DNA from: Vibrio sp. FE10
GTDB taxonomy: Bacteria > Pseudomonadota > Gammaproteobacteria > Enterobacterales > Vibrionaceae
Length of the DNA: 64,000 nt
Assembly: GCF_030297155.1 (NCBI RefSeq)
Contig: NZ_AP028067.1
Location: 992,001-1,056,000, forward strand
Direction: 5' to 3'
In this document: positions 17,353-26,408 of the stretch, piece after piece
How positions within the stretch are numbered: the first letter of the stretch is position 1
Layout: every line of letters begins with the position of its first letter
Translations under genes and position numbers: made by a program
The notes under the pieces: generated by a model
Databases searched by the model: none
What the model saw: the letters and a program-made list of their open reading frames with translations, nothing else
What the model was told of the DNA's origin: nothing

Positions 17353-18714
17353 ATGGCAATGTTATTTCTATTTTTGATGGTAATTGCGTTCATGTTGGTT
17401 GGTGTACCAATCGCGATTTCCTTGGGTTTATCGAGCGTTCTATTTTTGCTGATGCACTCTGATGCTTCTCTGGCATCCGTTGCACAAACGTTGTTTAACG
17501 CATTTGCTGGCCATTACACATTATTAGCAATCCCATTCTTTATTTTGGCCTCTAGCTTCATGTCTACGGGTGGCGTTGCAAAGCGTATTATCCGTTTTGC
17601 TATCGCGATGGTGGGCTGGTTCCGCGGCGGTTTGGCGATGGCATCGGTTGTGGCATGTATGATGTTCGCTGCGCTGTCAGGTTCTTCACCGGCTACGGTA
17701 GTGGCGATCGGTAGTATCGTTATCGCGGGCATGATCAAAAACGGTTACTCAAAAGAGTTCGCGGCAGGCGTTATCTGTAACGCGGGTACGTTAGGTATCT
17801 TGATTCCACCGTCAATCGTTATGGTGGTTTACGCAGCGGCTACCGATGTATCTGTTGGTCGTATGTTCTTAGGTGGCGTTATTCCTGGCCTGCTGGCGGG
17901 TGTGATGTTGATGATTGCTATCTACATTGCAGCACGTATTAAGAAGATTCCGGCACAGCCATTTGTAGGCTGGGGTGAGATGTTCGCAGCAGCGAAAGAC
18001 GCGAGTTGGGGTTTGCTGCTGATTGTTATCATTCTAGGTGGTATCTACGGCGGTATCTTTACTCCGACAGAAGCAGCGGCAGTTGCCGCGGTTTATGCGT
18101 TCTTCATTGCCAACTTTATCTACAAAGATATGGGGCCGTTTGCCGACAAAGAGAACAAGAAACCAGCCTTGGTCAAAATCGTTCAAACCTTCGTTCATAA
18201 AGACACCAAAGACACGCTTTATGATGCAGGTAAGCTGACTATCATGCTGCTGTTTATCATTGCCAATGCTCTGATTCTTAAACATGTGCTAACAGAGGAA
18301 CGTATTCCTCAAATGATCACAGAATCTATGCTCTCTGCGGGCTTAGGGCCGATTACCTTCTTGATCGTGGTGAACGTTCTGTTATTGATTGGCGGACAGT
18401 TCATGGAGCCGTCAGGCTTGTTGATCATCGTTGCTCCGCTAGTATTCCCAATCGCAATTGCTCTCGGTATCGACCCAATTCACCTTGGTATCATGATGGT
18501 GGTGAACATGGAGATAGGGATGATAACCCCACCTGTGGGGCTCAACTTGTTTGTGACTGCCGGGGTCGCCAAGATGTCGATGATGAATGTGGTAAAAGCC
18601 GCACTGCCGTGGGTTGGCGTGATGTTCTTATTCTTGATTATCGTAACTTACGTGCCTTGGGTATCAACATGGTTACCAACCACCTTGATGGGGCCAGAGA
18701 TAATAACCAAATAG
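17353..18714 (+). CDS. dctM: TRAP transporter large membrane subunit DctM
   Basis: 453 aa, twelve or so hydrophobic segments throughout; the large permease subunit that forms the sodium-coupled elevator channel. Family motifs seen: GVPIAISLGLSSV near the start, AALSGSSPATVVAIGSI, CNAGTLGILIPPSIVMVVYA and, near the end, MEIGMITPPVGLNLFV. With DctP and DctQ it imports C4-dicarboxylates. The gene ends 50 bp before a bidirectional terminator. Confidence 0.95.
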   Translation: MAMLFLFLMVIAFMLVGVPIAISLGLSSVLFLLMHSDASLASVAQTLFNAFAGHYTLLAIPFFILASSFMSTGGVAKRIIRFAIAMVGWFRGGLAMASVVACMMFAALSGSSPATVVAIGSIVIAGMIKNGYSKEFAAGVICNAGTLGILIPPSIVMVVYAAATDVSVGRMFLGGVIPGLLAGVMLMIAIYIAARIKKIPAQPFVGWGEMFAAAKDASWGLLLIVIILGGIYGGIFTPTEAAAVAAVYAFFIANFIYKDMGPFADKENKKPALVKIVQTFVHKDTKDTLYDAGKLTIMLLFIIANALILKHVLTEERIPQMITESMLSAGLGPITFLIVVNVLLLIGGQFMEPSGLLIIVAPLVFPIAIALGIDPIHLGIMMVVNMEIGMITPPVGLNLFVTAGVAKMSMMNVVKAALPWVGVMFLFLIIVTYVPWVSTWLPTTLMGPEIITK

Positions 18715-18763
18715 CTGTCTGTTCTATGTGATTAGAACTGAAAAAGTCTTATTGGAATAAAAA

Positions 18764-18789
18764 ATGAGGAGGTCACTAGACCTCCTCAT
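18764..18789. terminator. Bidirectional terminator between dctM and a small convergent gene
   Basis: A perfect 11-bp stem ATGAGGAGGTC / GACCTCCTCAT with the 4-base loop ACTA. On the minus strand it is followed by TTTTTATT, a strong terminator for the 57-aa gene whose stop codon lies in the loop; on the plus strand CTATATTT makes it a weaker terminator for dctPQM. Confidence 0.8.
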
Positions 18790-18949
18790 CTATATTTCTA
18801 CCGCGATTCGAATGAGGATTAATCTGCTCATACAGCGCTCGCTTCGCTTCTAATTCTGGTGTGTTTAAGTCGACATGCTGATCGGTGTAGTAGATACCGT
18901 CTATCTCAAACGTGTCAGTAATCGATGGTACTCTCGTTTTCTCACCCAT
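18776..18949 (-). CDS. Small hypothetical protein, 57 aa
   Basis: Reads MGEKTRVPSITDTFEIDG at the N-terminus and ends RNIDEEV. The ATG at 18949 is preceded by AAGGAAATAGGT, a good ribosome site. The protein is polar with no membrane segment or signal peptide, and I do not recognise a domain. The stop codon sits in the loop of the terminator, a compact arrangement typical of a real short gene. It lies between the convergent dctM and the co-directional dctB-dctD pair, 78 bp downstream of dctD, so it may be read from the dct regulator transcript. The frame is closed and well initiated; function is unknown. Confidence 0.6.
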   Translation of the reverse strand: MGEKTRVPSITDTFEIDGIYYTDQHVDLNTPELEAKRALYEQINPHSNRGRNIDEEV

Positions 18950-19027
18950 ACCTATTTCCTTATCCTATTTATTGCATAACATCCTGTTATCAAAATAAGT
19001 ATAGGTGATCTTGCTCCCAAATCTAAT

Positions 19028-20377
19028 CTAGTTTTGTTCTACCTTATAAGACTCTTTCGTGAGCTGGTGTTTTTGCATCTTGTCGTAGAGTGTTTTTCGG
19101 GGAAGTTGTAGCCTTTCCATGGTCTCTTTTATGCTGCCGTTACACTCAATAAGTGCTTGCTTTAACGTGTTTTTTTCGAAATCAGAGACCAGTTCATTGA
19201 GCGACATTTCATGGCTGGAGTCGGTGCTGTTGTCTGATAGGTTAGAAAGCTTACCTAACAACACAAAACGTTCTGCAGTATTACGTAACTCACGCACATT
19301 TCCCGGCCAATCATGGGCTAGAAGCTCATGTAGCTGCTTTTGTGGAAGCGCAGGGGCTGTTTTCCCATAGCGAGCCGCAGCGACTAGTAAGAAGTGATGG
19401 AAGAGGGCAGGGATGTCTTCTTGGCGACTTCTTAGAGGCGGTAAATCCAAGGTGACGACATTGAGTCGGTAATAAAGATCTTGTCGAAACGTCCCTTCTT
19501 CAGCCGCTTTTTTTAGGTCGACTTTGGTGGCGGCAATCACACGAATATCGAGAGGCACCAAGCTATTGGAGCCAACTCTCTCAATCACGCGTTCCTGCAA
19601 GACACGCAGTAGACGTATTTGTGCCTGCATCGGCATGGATTCAATTTCATCTAAGAACAGGGTGCCGCCCTGAGCAAACTCGAATTTACCAACGCGTTTG
19701 CTTTCAGCGCCAGTAAACGCGCCTTTCTCATGACCATACAGTTCGCTTTCAATCAGGTTCTCAGGAACGGCACCGCAATTGACGGCAACAAAGTTGTGTT
19801 CTCGACGACTGCTCTGTTCATGCAGAGAGCGTGCGACCAACTCTTTGCCCGTACCGGTTTCACCGAAAAGCAAAATATCAGCGTTGGTGTCTGCAACATG
19901 AGTGATGACCGAACGGAGCTCAGTCATGGATTGTGTATCACCAATGATTCTCGGACCAAGCGCTTGGCTCGCTTTGAGAGAGCGTTTTAGTTCGAGGTTT
20001 TCGAGGGTCAGTTGACGTTTTTCAATTGCTCGTTTGGTCGTCTCTATTAGGCGTTCATTGGCGAACGGCTTCTCAATAAAATCATAGGCGCCGTCTTGGA
20101 TGGCTTGCACTGCCATGGAGATGTCACCGTGACCAGTGATCATGATGACCGGGAGTTCTTTATCTTTGTGCATCAGGGTATTGAGCAGGTCATGCCCTGA
20201 TATACCTGGCAAGCAAATGTCAGTGATGATGACATGAGGAAGGCCATCCGCTTGGATAGCGAGCAAAGCGGATTCTGCATCTGGAAAGAACTCAGCATCG
20301 ATATCGGCGAGTTCGAAACTCTGCTCGATGGCCATTCTTAAATCGGATTCATCATCAATGAAATAGACGTGACACAT
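19028..20377 (-). CDS. dctD: C4-dicarboxylate response regulator DctD (sigma-54 activator)
   Basis: 449 aa. Receiver domain (residues 1-120) with Asp8/Asp9, phospho-acceptor Asp53 and Lys103; AAA+ sigma-54 interaction domain with Walker A GETGTGKE at 172-179 and the sigma-54 contact motif GAFTGA at 219-224; Fis-type helix-turn-helix at the C-terminus ([20 protein letters not shown]). It should bind upstream of dctP and open the sigma-54 promoter when phosphorylated by DctB. AAAGGAATAACT precedes the ATG. It follows dctB by 60 bp on the same strand and is most likely co-transcribed with it. Confidence 0.93.
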   Translation of the reverse strand: MCHVYFIDDESDLRMAIEQSFELADIDAEFFPDAESALLAIQADGLPHVIITDICLPGISGHDLLNTLMHKDKELPVIMITGHGDISMAVQAIQDGAYDFIEKPFANERLIETTKRAIEKRQLTLENLELKRSLKASQALGPRIIGDTQSMTELRSVITHVADTNADILLFGETGTGKELVARSLHEQSSRREHNFVAVNCGAVPENLIESELYGHEKGAFTGAESKRVGKFEFAQGGTLFLDEIESMPMQAQIRLLRVLQERVIERVGSNSLVPLDIRVIAATKVDLKKAAEEGTFRQDLYYRLNVVTLDLPPLRSRQEDIPALFHHFLLVAAARYGKTAPALPQKQLHELLAHDWPGNVRELRNTAERFVLLGKLSNLSDNSTDSSHEMSLNELVSDFEKNTLKQALIECNGSIKETMERLQLPRKTLYDKMQKHQLTKESYKVEQN

Positions 20378-20437
20378 AGTTATTCCTTTAATCTTTTATT
20401 CTTATTATTAGTGAGCGTGTAATGGTTTACTTAGCGA

Positions 20438-22246
20438 CTAATCTGATTCTTTTGTTGGAACGATGGGTAGCTCGATACTAAATCGAGCGCCGCCTTGTGG
20501 GCTGACTCCGGTTAACAGCTTTCCGTTAATTCCGCTGATTATTTGTTGAGAAATCGACAGCCCTAACCCAAGTCCATTCTTCTTCGTGGTATGGAAAGGT
20601 TCGAAAAAATCACCGTTCGAAGGTGAAGAAAACCCCGGACCATTGTCGTCGATATGAATAAGCAGTGTACTCGTTGTGTCTGTGCTTGGTGGTCGTATCT
20701 CCAGCAAGATAGACAATTGCTTATCGTGTTGCTGATCCATTGCTTGAATGGCATTGGTCAGCAAGTTAATAACGACTTGTTCCAGTTGGATAGCATTGGC
20801 GACCACACGAACATCAAAGGCATCGGGTAGCTCATTGATTTTAACCCTCTCGCTCTTGAGTTGAGGTTTCATCAGTTCTTTTGAGGAATGAAGAACCGGT
20901 AAAATTTGTAACGTGTGTAGCTCTTCTGCGGTCGATTTCTTGGCAAAGGAGCGAAGTTGGTGACTGATTTTAGCCATTCGATCGGTGAGGGCAGAAATTC
21001 GAGATAAGTTATCATCAACGCGGTCGGTCTTTTCTTTGGCGAGAAAAAGTCGGCCGTTGTCTGCATAACTACGAATGGCCGCCAATGGGTTATTAAGTTC
21101 ATGGCTGATGCTCGCTGACATCTGCCCCAGAACGGCCAATTTTGCGGCTTGTATGAGTTCGTCTTGAGTTTGTCTGAGCACGCGCTCTGTTTCGATACGT
21201 TGCTTGATCTCTATATGAAGTTCAGAGGTTCTTTCGAGCACTTGAAATTCAAGTTTCTGGTTCGCTTCAGACTGTAACCTGTCGATCTGAGCACGCCTTT
21301 GTTGACGATGCGTATTGAGTTGTATCGCCAGATAAATAATGGCGAACACTAAGCTCAATACCACGAGGTAGGCGATCAAATCCCACCAGACTAAGTGGGT
21401 AGGGGAAAAGACTCTGACGGTCAATCTAGGATCGGATAAGAAGCGCGAAGAGGTGAAGAACTGCTCCTTGACCAATTGATGAGGTGACTTAATGCTGCTG
21501 GTGGCGCTTTCTAAATCGCCTGAAAAATGCAGACTCTCGATGTTGGTATCTAGGTATTGCTGGCTTTCTTTAATGCGAGAACGTTGTTCTTCGTCCAAAG
21601 GCTGAAGGCTTTTGAACAGCCATTCCGGATTACTCGACATGAAAACAATTTGGTCTTTATCGTCAGCGACAAAAAAGCTCTGCTTGCCTTTCCAACTGGC
21701 TTCAATCAGAGATAGATCCATCTTTACGACGATAACCCCAATAATTTCAGCGGCATAAGAGACAGGGTAAGAGTAATAGTAACCGCGCTTTCCGGAGGTT
21801 GAACCTAATGCAAAGTATTGGTTTTCATTACCCAGAATAGCCTGTTGGAAATAGGGGCGAAAAGCAAAATTACGTCCAACAAAAGAGCGCTGTTGATTCC
21901 AATTACTGGCCGCAATCGTGGTGCCGATGCTGTCGAGTAAATACGTGTCTGATGCTTGAATCACTGTGTTTACATGGCGTAGGTAGCGATTCGTGAGTTC
22001 AATTTGCGCAGAGTTGCGGGGTGAATGCAGGGCATCAATCAACTCTTTGTCTTTGGATAATAGCTCTGGAATGTGCGCGAATTTGTCGAGTTGGCTCGAA
22101 ATATGGACTGAAAAGCGATCGAGTTTGGATTGATGATCATTTAACAAACTTTGATGGCTGGTGCTCCATACCCAGTGGCCACCGACTATCATCAACAAGC
22201 TATAAGTGATCAATAATAAAACAGGCACTCTTAAAGCTTGAAACAT
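20438..22246 (-). CDS. dctB: C4-dicarboxylate sensor histidine kinase DctB
   Basis: 602 aa from the ATG at 22246, chosen because GGAG lies seven bases upstream; a TTG at 22261 is less likely. Membrane segments at about 5-22 and 288-308 bracket a periplasmic double-PAS/Cache sensor (the RPYFQQA and GKRGYYYSYPV motifs are typical of DctB). After a coiled coil come the dimerisation domain with the phospho-acceptor His382 in SISHELNNPLAAIRSY, and the ATPase domain (NLLTNAIQAM, DNGPGF, GLGLGLSIS). It senses periplasmic dicarboxylates and phosphorylates DctD. Confidence 0.93.
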   Translation of the reverse strand: MFQALRVPVLLLITYSLLMIVGGHWVWSTSHQSLLNDHQSKLDRFSVHISSQLDKFAHIPELLSKDKELIDALHSPRNSAQIELTNRYLRHVNTVIQASDTYLLDSIGTTIAASNWNQQRSFVGRNFAFRPYFQQAILGNENQYFALGSTSGKRGYYYSYPVSYAAEIIGVIVVKMDLSLIEASWKGKQSFFVADDKDQIVFMSSNPEWLFKSLQPLDEEQRSRIKESQQYLDTNIESLHFSGDLESATSSIKSPHQLVKEQFFTSSRFLSDPRLTVRVFSPTHLVWWDLIAYLVVLSLVFAIIYLAIQLNTHRQQRRAQIDRLQSEANQKLEFQVLERTSELHIEIKQRIETERVLRQTQDELIQAAKLAVLGQMSASISHELNNPLAAIRSYADNGRLFLAKEKTDRVDDNLSRISALTDRMAKISHQLRSFAKKSTAEELHTLQILPVLHSSKELMKPQLKSERVKINELPDAFDVRVVANAIQLEQVVINLLTNAIQAMDQQHDKQLSILLEIRPPSTDTTSTLLIHIDDNGPGFSSPSNGDFFEPFHTTKKNGLGLGLSISQQIISGINGKLLTGVSPQGGARFSIELPIVPTKESD

Positions 22247-22883
22247 GGTGGATCTCCGCAAACCTGGTCAAAATCAACAAGCCTGCATTCTTTGGTTTAT
22301 GACCGTAAATAATGGTTATTTGTACGGAAATTTAAGAGTTAGCAGCTCAGAATAGGTTAAGGCCTTGTAATGGAGATTGTTGAAAAAGTTATCGACTCTG
22401 AGGGGTAAAACAAGAGCAAGATCTCTTTTTAAGGTTTTTAGCAAAAAAAGCCCTCCATTCCCTTGAAAAAGTCGCTATTGTCCCCATTTCTGATGTGCTA
22501 AGTGATGATTTGATCGTTTTTGTATCATTTAGTTGGACGAATTTAGAGCATTCATCATCAACCAGAGGTGAACGGCTCGACAGAGATTAAACAGATCGCT
22601 AGAATGTCGCGTCTAAAATTTCTGTCCTGAGGCTAATCGGAGATACCTTTCTTGTTTCTGAAAACAAGCTTTATTGCGTTTTAATCGACGCGTGAAGAAC
22701 GAAGATATCGCTGATTAGTCTGGTGTTTGGTTGAATAATCAATTCAGACATCAATGCTCAATTTTAAATTAGGTGTTCGGATAGAGCACTACACAAGGAT
22801 GCAGCCAACAACGTCGGCTTTGAATAAAAGCTAAGTTACGGCTCATATGCTCAGATTACTGAGCCAGTTTTGAGGTTTATATA
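22247..22883 (+). other. 637-bp gap dctB / tig with long tig leader
   Basis: No protein gene seen. It holds a sigma-32 type promoter at 22460-22489, from which a leader of about 390 nt would run to tig. In that leader are a hairpin CTTGTTT-CTGA-AAACAAG (22651-22668) followed by a T-rich stretch, and GGCTCA/TGAGCC pairing just before tig. Other promoters for tig and for dctB are expected but not clear by eye. Confidence 0.6.
22460..22489 (+). promoter_or_regulatory. Sigma-32 (heat-shock) promoter upstream of tig
   Basis: CCCTTGAAA (22460-22468), a 13-base spacer, then CCCCATTT (22482-22489). This is a full match to the E. coli RpoH consensus CCCTTGAAA-N13-CCCCATNT. Transcription would start near 22496 and read into tig-clpP-clpX. 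Confidence 0.85.
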
Positions 22884-24182
22884 ATGCAAGTTACTGTTGA
22901 AACGCTAGAAGGCCTAGAGCGCCGTCTTAATATTACTGTTCCTGCTGCTAACATCGAAGATGCAGTTACAGCTGAACTACGCAACATCGCGAAAAACCGT
23001 CGTTTCGATGGTTTCCGTAAAGGCAAAGTGCCAATGAAGATGGTTGCTAAAATGTACGGCCAAGCAGTACGTCAAGACGTGATGGGCGAAGTAATGCAAC
23101 GTCACTTCATCGAAGCGATCGTTAAAGAGAAAATCAACCCAGCTGGCGCACCTACTTTTGCACCAGTTGAAAACAACGAAGGCGCTGACCTAGTATTCAA
23201 CGCAACTTTTGAAGTTTACCCAGAAGTTGAGCTGAAAGGTCTAGAAAACATCACTGTTGAGAAACCAGCAGTAGAAGTTAAAGAAGCTGACGTTGAAGAG
23301 ATGATCGAAACTCTACGTAAGCAACAAGCAACTTGGACTGAAGTTGAAACTGCAGCTGACGCTGGTTCTCGTGCAACTATCGACTTCGTTGGTTCTATCG
23401 ACGGTGAAGAGTTCGAGGGCGGTAAAGCTGAGAACTTCCCACTAGAGATGGGTGCTGGTCGCATGATCCCTGGTTTTGAAGACGGTATCGTTGGTAAAAC
23501 AACAGGTATGGAATTTGAAATCGAAGTAAACTTCCCAGAAGATTACCACGCAGAAAACCTAAAAGGTAAAGCTGCTAAGTTCGCAATCAAGATCAACAAA
23601 GTTGAAGCTCGTGAACTTCCAGAACTAAACGAAGAATTCGTTTCTAAGTTTGGCGCTGCTGACGGTGTTGAAGGTCTTAAAGCTGAAGTTCGTAAGAACA
23701 TGGAGCGTGAGCTTAAGCAAGCTGTTAAGAACCGCATCAAAGAGCAAGCAATCGACGGTCTAGTTAACGAAAACAACATCGACGTACCTTCTGCTCTTAT
23801 CGATCAAGAGATCGGTGTTCTTCGTCAACAAGCTGCTCAACGTTTTGGTGGCAACACTGAAGCTGCTGACCAACTTCCACGTGAGCTGTTCGAAGAGCAA
23901 GCTAAACGTCGCGTAGTTGTAGGTCTTCTTCTTGGTGAAGTAATCAAGACTGAAGAACTAAAAGCTGACGACGAGAAAGTTAAAGCTATCATCCAAGAGA
24001 TGGCTACAGCATACGAAGATCCAACTGAAGTTATTGCTTACTACGAGCAAAACGAGCAAATGATGAACAACATGCGCAATGTTGCTCTAGAAGAGCAAGC
24101 TATTGATGCAATCATCGCTAAAGCTCAAGTTTCTGATAAAGAAGTTAGCTTCAACGAGCTAATGAATCAGCAACCTGCTTAA
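22884..24182 (+). CDS. tig: Trigger factor, ribosome-associated chaperone
   Basis: 432 aa, the normal length. Three domains: N-terminal ribosome-binding domain with the signature loop GFRKGKVP (residues 44-51), an FKBP-type peptidyl-prolyl isomerase domain (about 150-245), and the C-terminal helical chaperone arms. It holds nascent chains at the ribosome exit and is the first gene of the conserved tig-clpP-clpX order. Codon use is strongly biased to preferred codons, as expected for a highly expressed gene. TTGAGG seven bases before the ATG serves as the ribosome site. Confidence 0.97.
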   Translation: MQVTVETLEGLERRLNITVPAANIEDAVTAELRNIAKNRRFDGFRKGKVPMKMVAKMYGQAVRQDVMGEVMQRHFIEAIVKEKINPAGAPTFAPVENNEGADLVFNATFEVYPEVELKGLENITVEKPAVEVKEADVEEMIETLRKQQATWTEVETAADAGSRATIDFVGSIDGEEFEGGKAENFPLEMGAGRMIPGFEDGIVGKTTGMEFEIEVNFPEDYHAENLKGKAAKFAIKINKVEARELPELNEEFVSKFGAADGVEGLKAEVRKNMERELKQAVKNRIKEQAIDGLVNENNIDVPSALIDQEIGVLRQQAAQRFGGNTEAADQLPRELFEEQAKRRVVVGLLLGEVIKTEELKADDEKVKAIIQEMATAYEDPTEVIAYYEQNEQMMNNMRNVALEEQAIDAIIAKAQVSDKEVSFNELMNQQPA

Positions 24183-24234
24183 TATAGTAATATCTGACGT
24201 AGAAGGTTGACGTACGGTCAACAATTCTGCTAAC

Positions 24235-24274
24235 AATGGTCCGTATGATTTAATCATTCGGGCCATTTATTTTA
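24235..24274 (+). terminator. Hairpin/attenuator between tig and clpP
   Basis: A 14-bp stem with one mismatch and one G-T pair (24235-24248 with 24254-24267), a loop of five, then TTATTTT. It looks like a partial terminator that reduces read-through from tig into clpP. A smaller hairpin GTTGAC/GTCAAC precedes it at 24206-24222. Confidence 0.7.
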
Positions 24275-24287
24275 GGGACATAAGAAT

Positions 24288-24914
24288 ATGAGCTACCAAG
24301 AAAAAAATACAATGCCATCGATTATGGACGCACTAGTTCCTATGGTGGTTGAACAGACTTCCCGTGGTGAACGTTCTTACGATATTTATTCTCGTCTATT
24401 AAAAGAACGTATCATTTTCTTAACAGGTCAAGTGGAAGACCACATGGCAAATCTTGTCGTGGCTCAACTGCTTTTCTTGGAATCAGAAAACCCAGACAAA
24501 GATATCTATCTTTACATCAACTCACCTGGCGGTAGCGTAACAGCAGGCATGTCTATCTACGACACCATGCAGTTCATTAAGCCAAACGTGAGCACAGTAT
24601 GTATGGGTCAAGCTTGCTCTATGGGTGCATTCTTACTAGCGGGTGGTACTCCAGGTAAGCGTCACGTGCTTCCAAACTCACGTGTAATGATTCACCAGCC
24701 ACTTGGCGGCTTCCAAGGCCAAGCGTCTGATATTCAAATTCACGCGCAAGAGATCCTAACGATCAAGCAAAAGCTAAACAAACTATTGGCAGAGCATACA
24801 GGTCAGCCTCTAGAAGTTGTTGAGCGTGATACAGATCGTGACAATTTCATGTCTGCTGATCAAGCAGTAGAATACGGCTTAGTGGATTCAGTTCTTAATC
24901 ACCGTGGTCAATAA
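24288..24914 (+). CDS. clpP: ATP-dependent Clp protease proteolytic subunit
   Basis: 208 aa, same length class as E. coli ClpP including its short propeptide. The catalytic triad is in place at Ser111 ([11 protein letters not shown]), His136 ([10 protein letters not shown]) and Asp185 (DRDNFMS). It forms a double heptamer barrel that degrades substrates fed by ClpX or ClpA. TTAGGGAC is the ribosome site. Located 105 bp after tig and 81 bp before clpX, in the usual gammaproteobacterial order. Confidence 0.98.
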
Positions 24915-24995
24915 TTGCACGGCAATTGTTTAACGCAAAGTGATTCAAATTGATATACACTCAAGCATAGAGAGTAAAGGCTAAGAGGTTAGCGA

Positions 24996-26276
24996 ATGAC
25001 AGATAAAAGCAAAGAGGGTGGTAGCGGTAAACTGCTTTACTGCTCTTTCTGTGGCAAAAGCCAACACGAAGTTCGCAAGTTAATCGCAGGTCCTTCTGTT
25101 TACATTTGTGATGAATGTGTCGATCTTTGTAACGACATTATTCGTGAAGAAATTAAAGATGTTCTTCCTAAGAAAGAATCGGAATCGCTGCCAACGCCGC
25201 GTGAGATTCGTGAGCATCTTGACGACTATGTAATCGGTCAAGAATACGCGAAAAAAGTGCTAGCAGTTGCGGTATACAACCACTACAAGCGTTTGCGTAA
25301 TGGTGACACGACAGCTGAAGGCGTAGAGCTAGGTAAGAGTAACATTCTTCTTATCGGTCCTACTGGTAGTGGTAAAACGCTACTGGCTGAAACACTGGCT
25401 CGTTTCCTAGACGTTCCATTCACAATGGCAGATGCAACAACACTAACCGAAGCCGGTTACGTGGGCGAAGATGTTGAAAACATCATCCAGAAGTTGCTTC
25501 AGAAATGTGATTATGACGTAGCGAAAGCGGAACGCGGCATTGTTTACATCGATGAAATCGATAAGATTTCTCGTAAAGCTGAAAACCCATCAATCACGCG
25601 TGACGTGTCTGGTGAAGGTGTACAGCAAGCTCTACTAAAACTTGTTGAAGGTACAGTTGCTTCAGTTCCACCTCAAGGTGGTCGTAAGCATCCACAGCAA
25701 GAGTTCTTGCAAGTGGACACGTCTAAGATCCTATTTATTTGTGGCGGAGCGTTCTCTGGCCTAGATAAAGTGATTGAACAACGTGTAGAAAAAGGTTCGA
25801 GCATTGGTTTTGGCGCAGAAGTGCGTTCAAAAGACGAAGCAAAAACTGTGGGTGAACTGTTCACTCAAGTTGAACCTGAAGATCTTGTGAAGTACGGTCT
25901 AATTCCGGAGTTCATTGGTCGTCTACCCGTGACAACGACATTGACAGAACTTGACGAAGAAGCTCTAGTTCAAATTCTTTGTGAACCGAAGAATGCGCTT
26001 ACTAAGCAGTACGCAGCATTATTTGAAATCGAAGATACTGAATTAGAATTCCGCGAAGATGCTCTACGTGCGATTGCGAAGAAAGCAATGGAACGTAAAA
26101 CGGGTGCTCGTGGTCTGCGTTCTATCTTGGAGGGTGTTCTACTAGAAACTATGTATGAACTGCCATCTTCGACAGATGTAAGCAAGGTTGTGATTGATGA
26201 GTCGGTAATTAATGGTGAGTCAGAACCACTATTGATTTACAGCAACTCAGAAAATCAAACAGCGGTTGCAGAGTAG
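24996..26276 (+). CDS. clpX: Clp protease ATP-binding subunit ClpX
   Basis: 426 aa AAA+ unfoldase. The N-terminal zinc-binding domain has Cys16, Cys19, Cys38 and Cys41. Walker A GPTGSGKT is at 121-128 and Walker B IVYIDE at 182-187; the IGF loop that docks on ClpP is visible as SSIGFGAEV. It recognises tagged substrates, unfolds them and threads them into ClpP. GAGG precedes the start. It ends 29 bp before a strong terminator, which separates it from lon. Confidence 0.98.
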   Translation: MTDKSKEGGSGKLLYCSFCGKSQHEVRKLIAGPSVYICDECVDLCNDIIREEIKDVLPKKESESLPTPREIREHLDDYVIGQEYAKKVLAVAVYNHYKRLRNGDTTAEGVELGKSNILLIGPTGSGKTLLAETLARFLDVPFTMADATTLTEAGYVGEDVENIIQKLLQKCDYDVAKAERGIVYIDEIDKISRKAENPSITRDVSGEGVQQALLKLVEGTVASVPPQGGRKHPQQEFLQVDTSKILFICGGAFSGLDKVIEQRVEKGSSIGFGAEVRSKDEAKTVGELFTQVEPEDLVKYGLIPEFIGRLPVTTTLTELDEEALVQILCEPKNALTKQYAALFEIEDTELEFREDALRAIAKKAMERKTGARGLRSILEGVLLETMYELPSSTDVSKVVIDESVINGESEPLLIYSNSENQTAVAE

Positions 26277-26304
26277 GTCTTTTTTAGACAAGTCACTCAA
26301 ATTG

Positions 26305-26338
26305 AAAAAGGAGGTAAGCAATTACCTCCTTTTTTTTA
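26305..26338 (+). terminator. Terminator after clpX
   Basis: Stem AGGAGGTAA / TTACCTCCT with a GCAA tetraloop, flanked by A-run and followed by eight T. Classical rho-independent terminator ending the tig-clpPX transcript. Confidence 0.9.
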
Positions 26339-26346
26339 TTCTTCCA

Positions 26347-26373
26347 TTGAATCCAGTCGTTTAAGCCCCATAT
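26347..26373 (+). promoter_or_regulatory. Sigma-32 promoter of lon
   Basis: TTGAAT (26347-26352), a 13-base spacer, then CCCCATAT (26366-26373). The -10 element is a full match to the RpoH consensus. The predicted start is about 30 bases before the lon ATG. lon is a heat-shock gene in E. coli, which agrees. Confidence 0.85.
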
Positions 26374-26408
26374 ACTGCTTTATAAGTTAAAGCGGAAGAG
26401 AGAAATAT

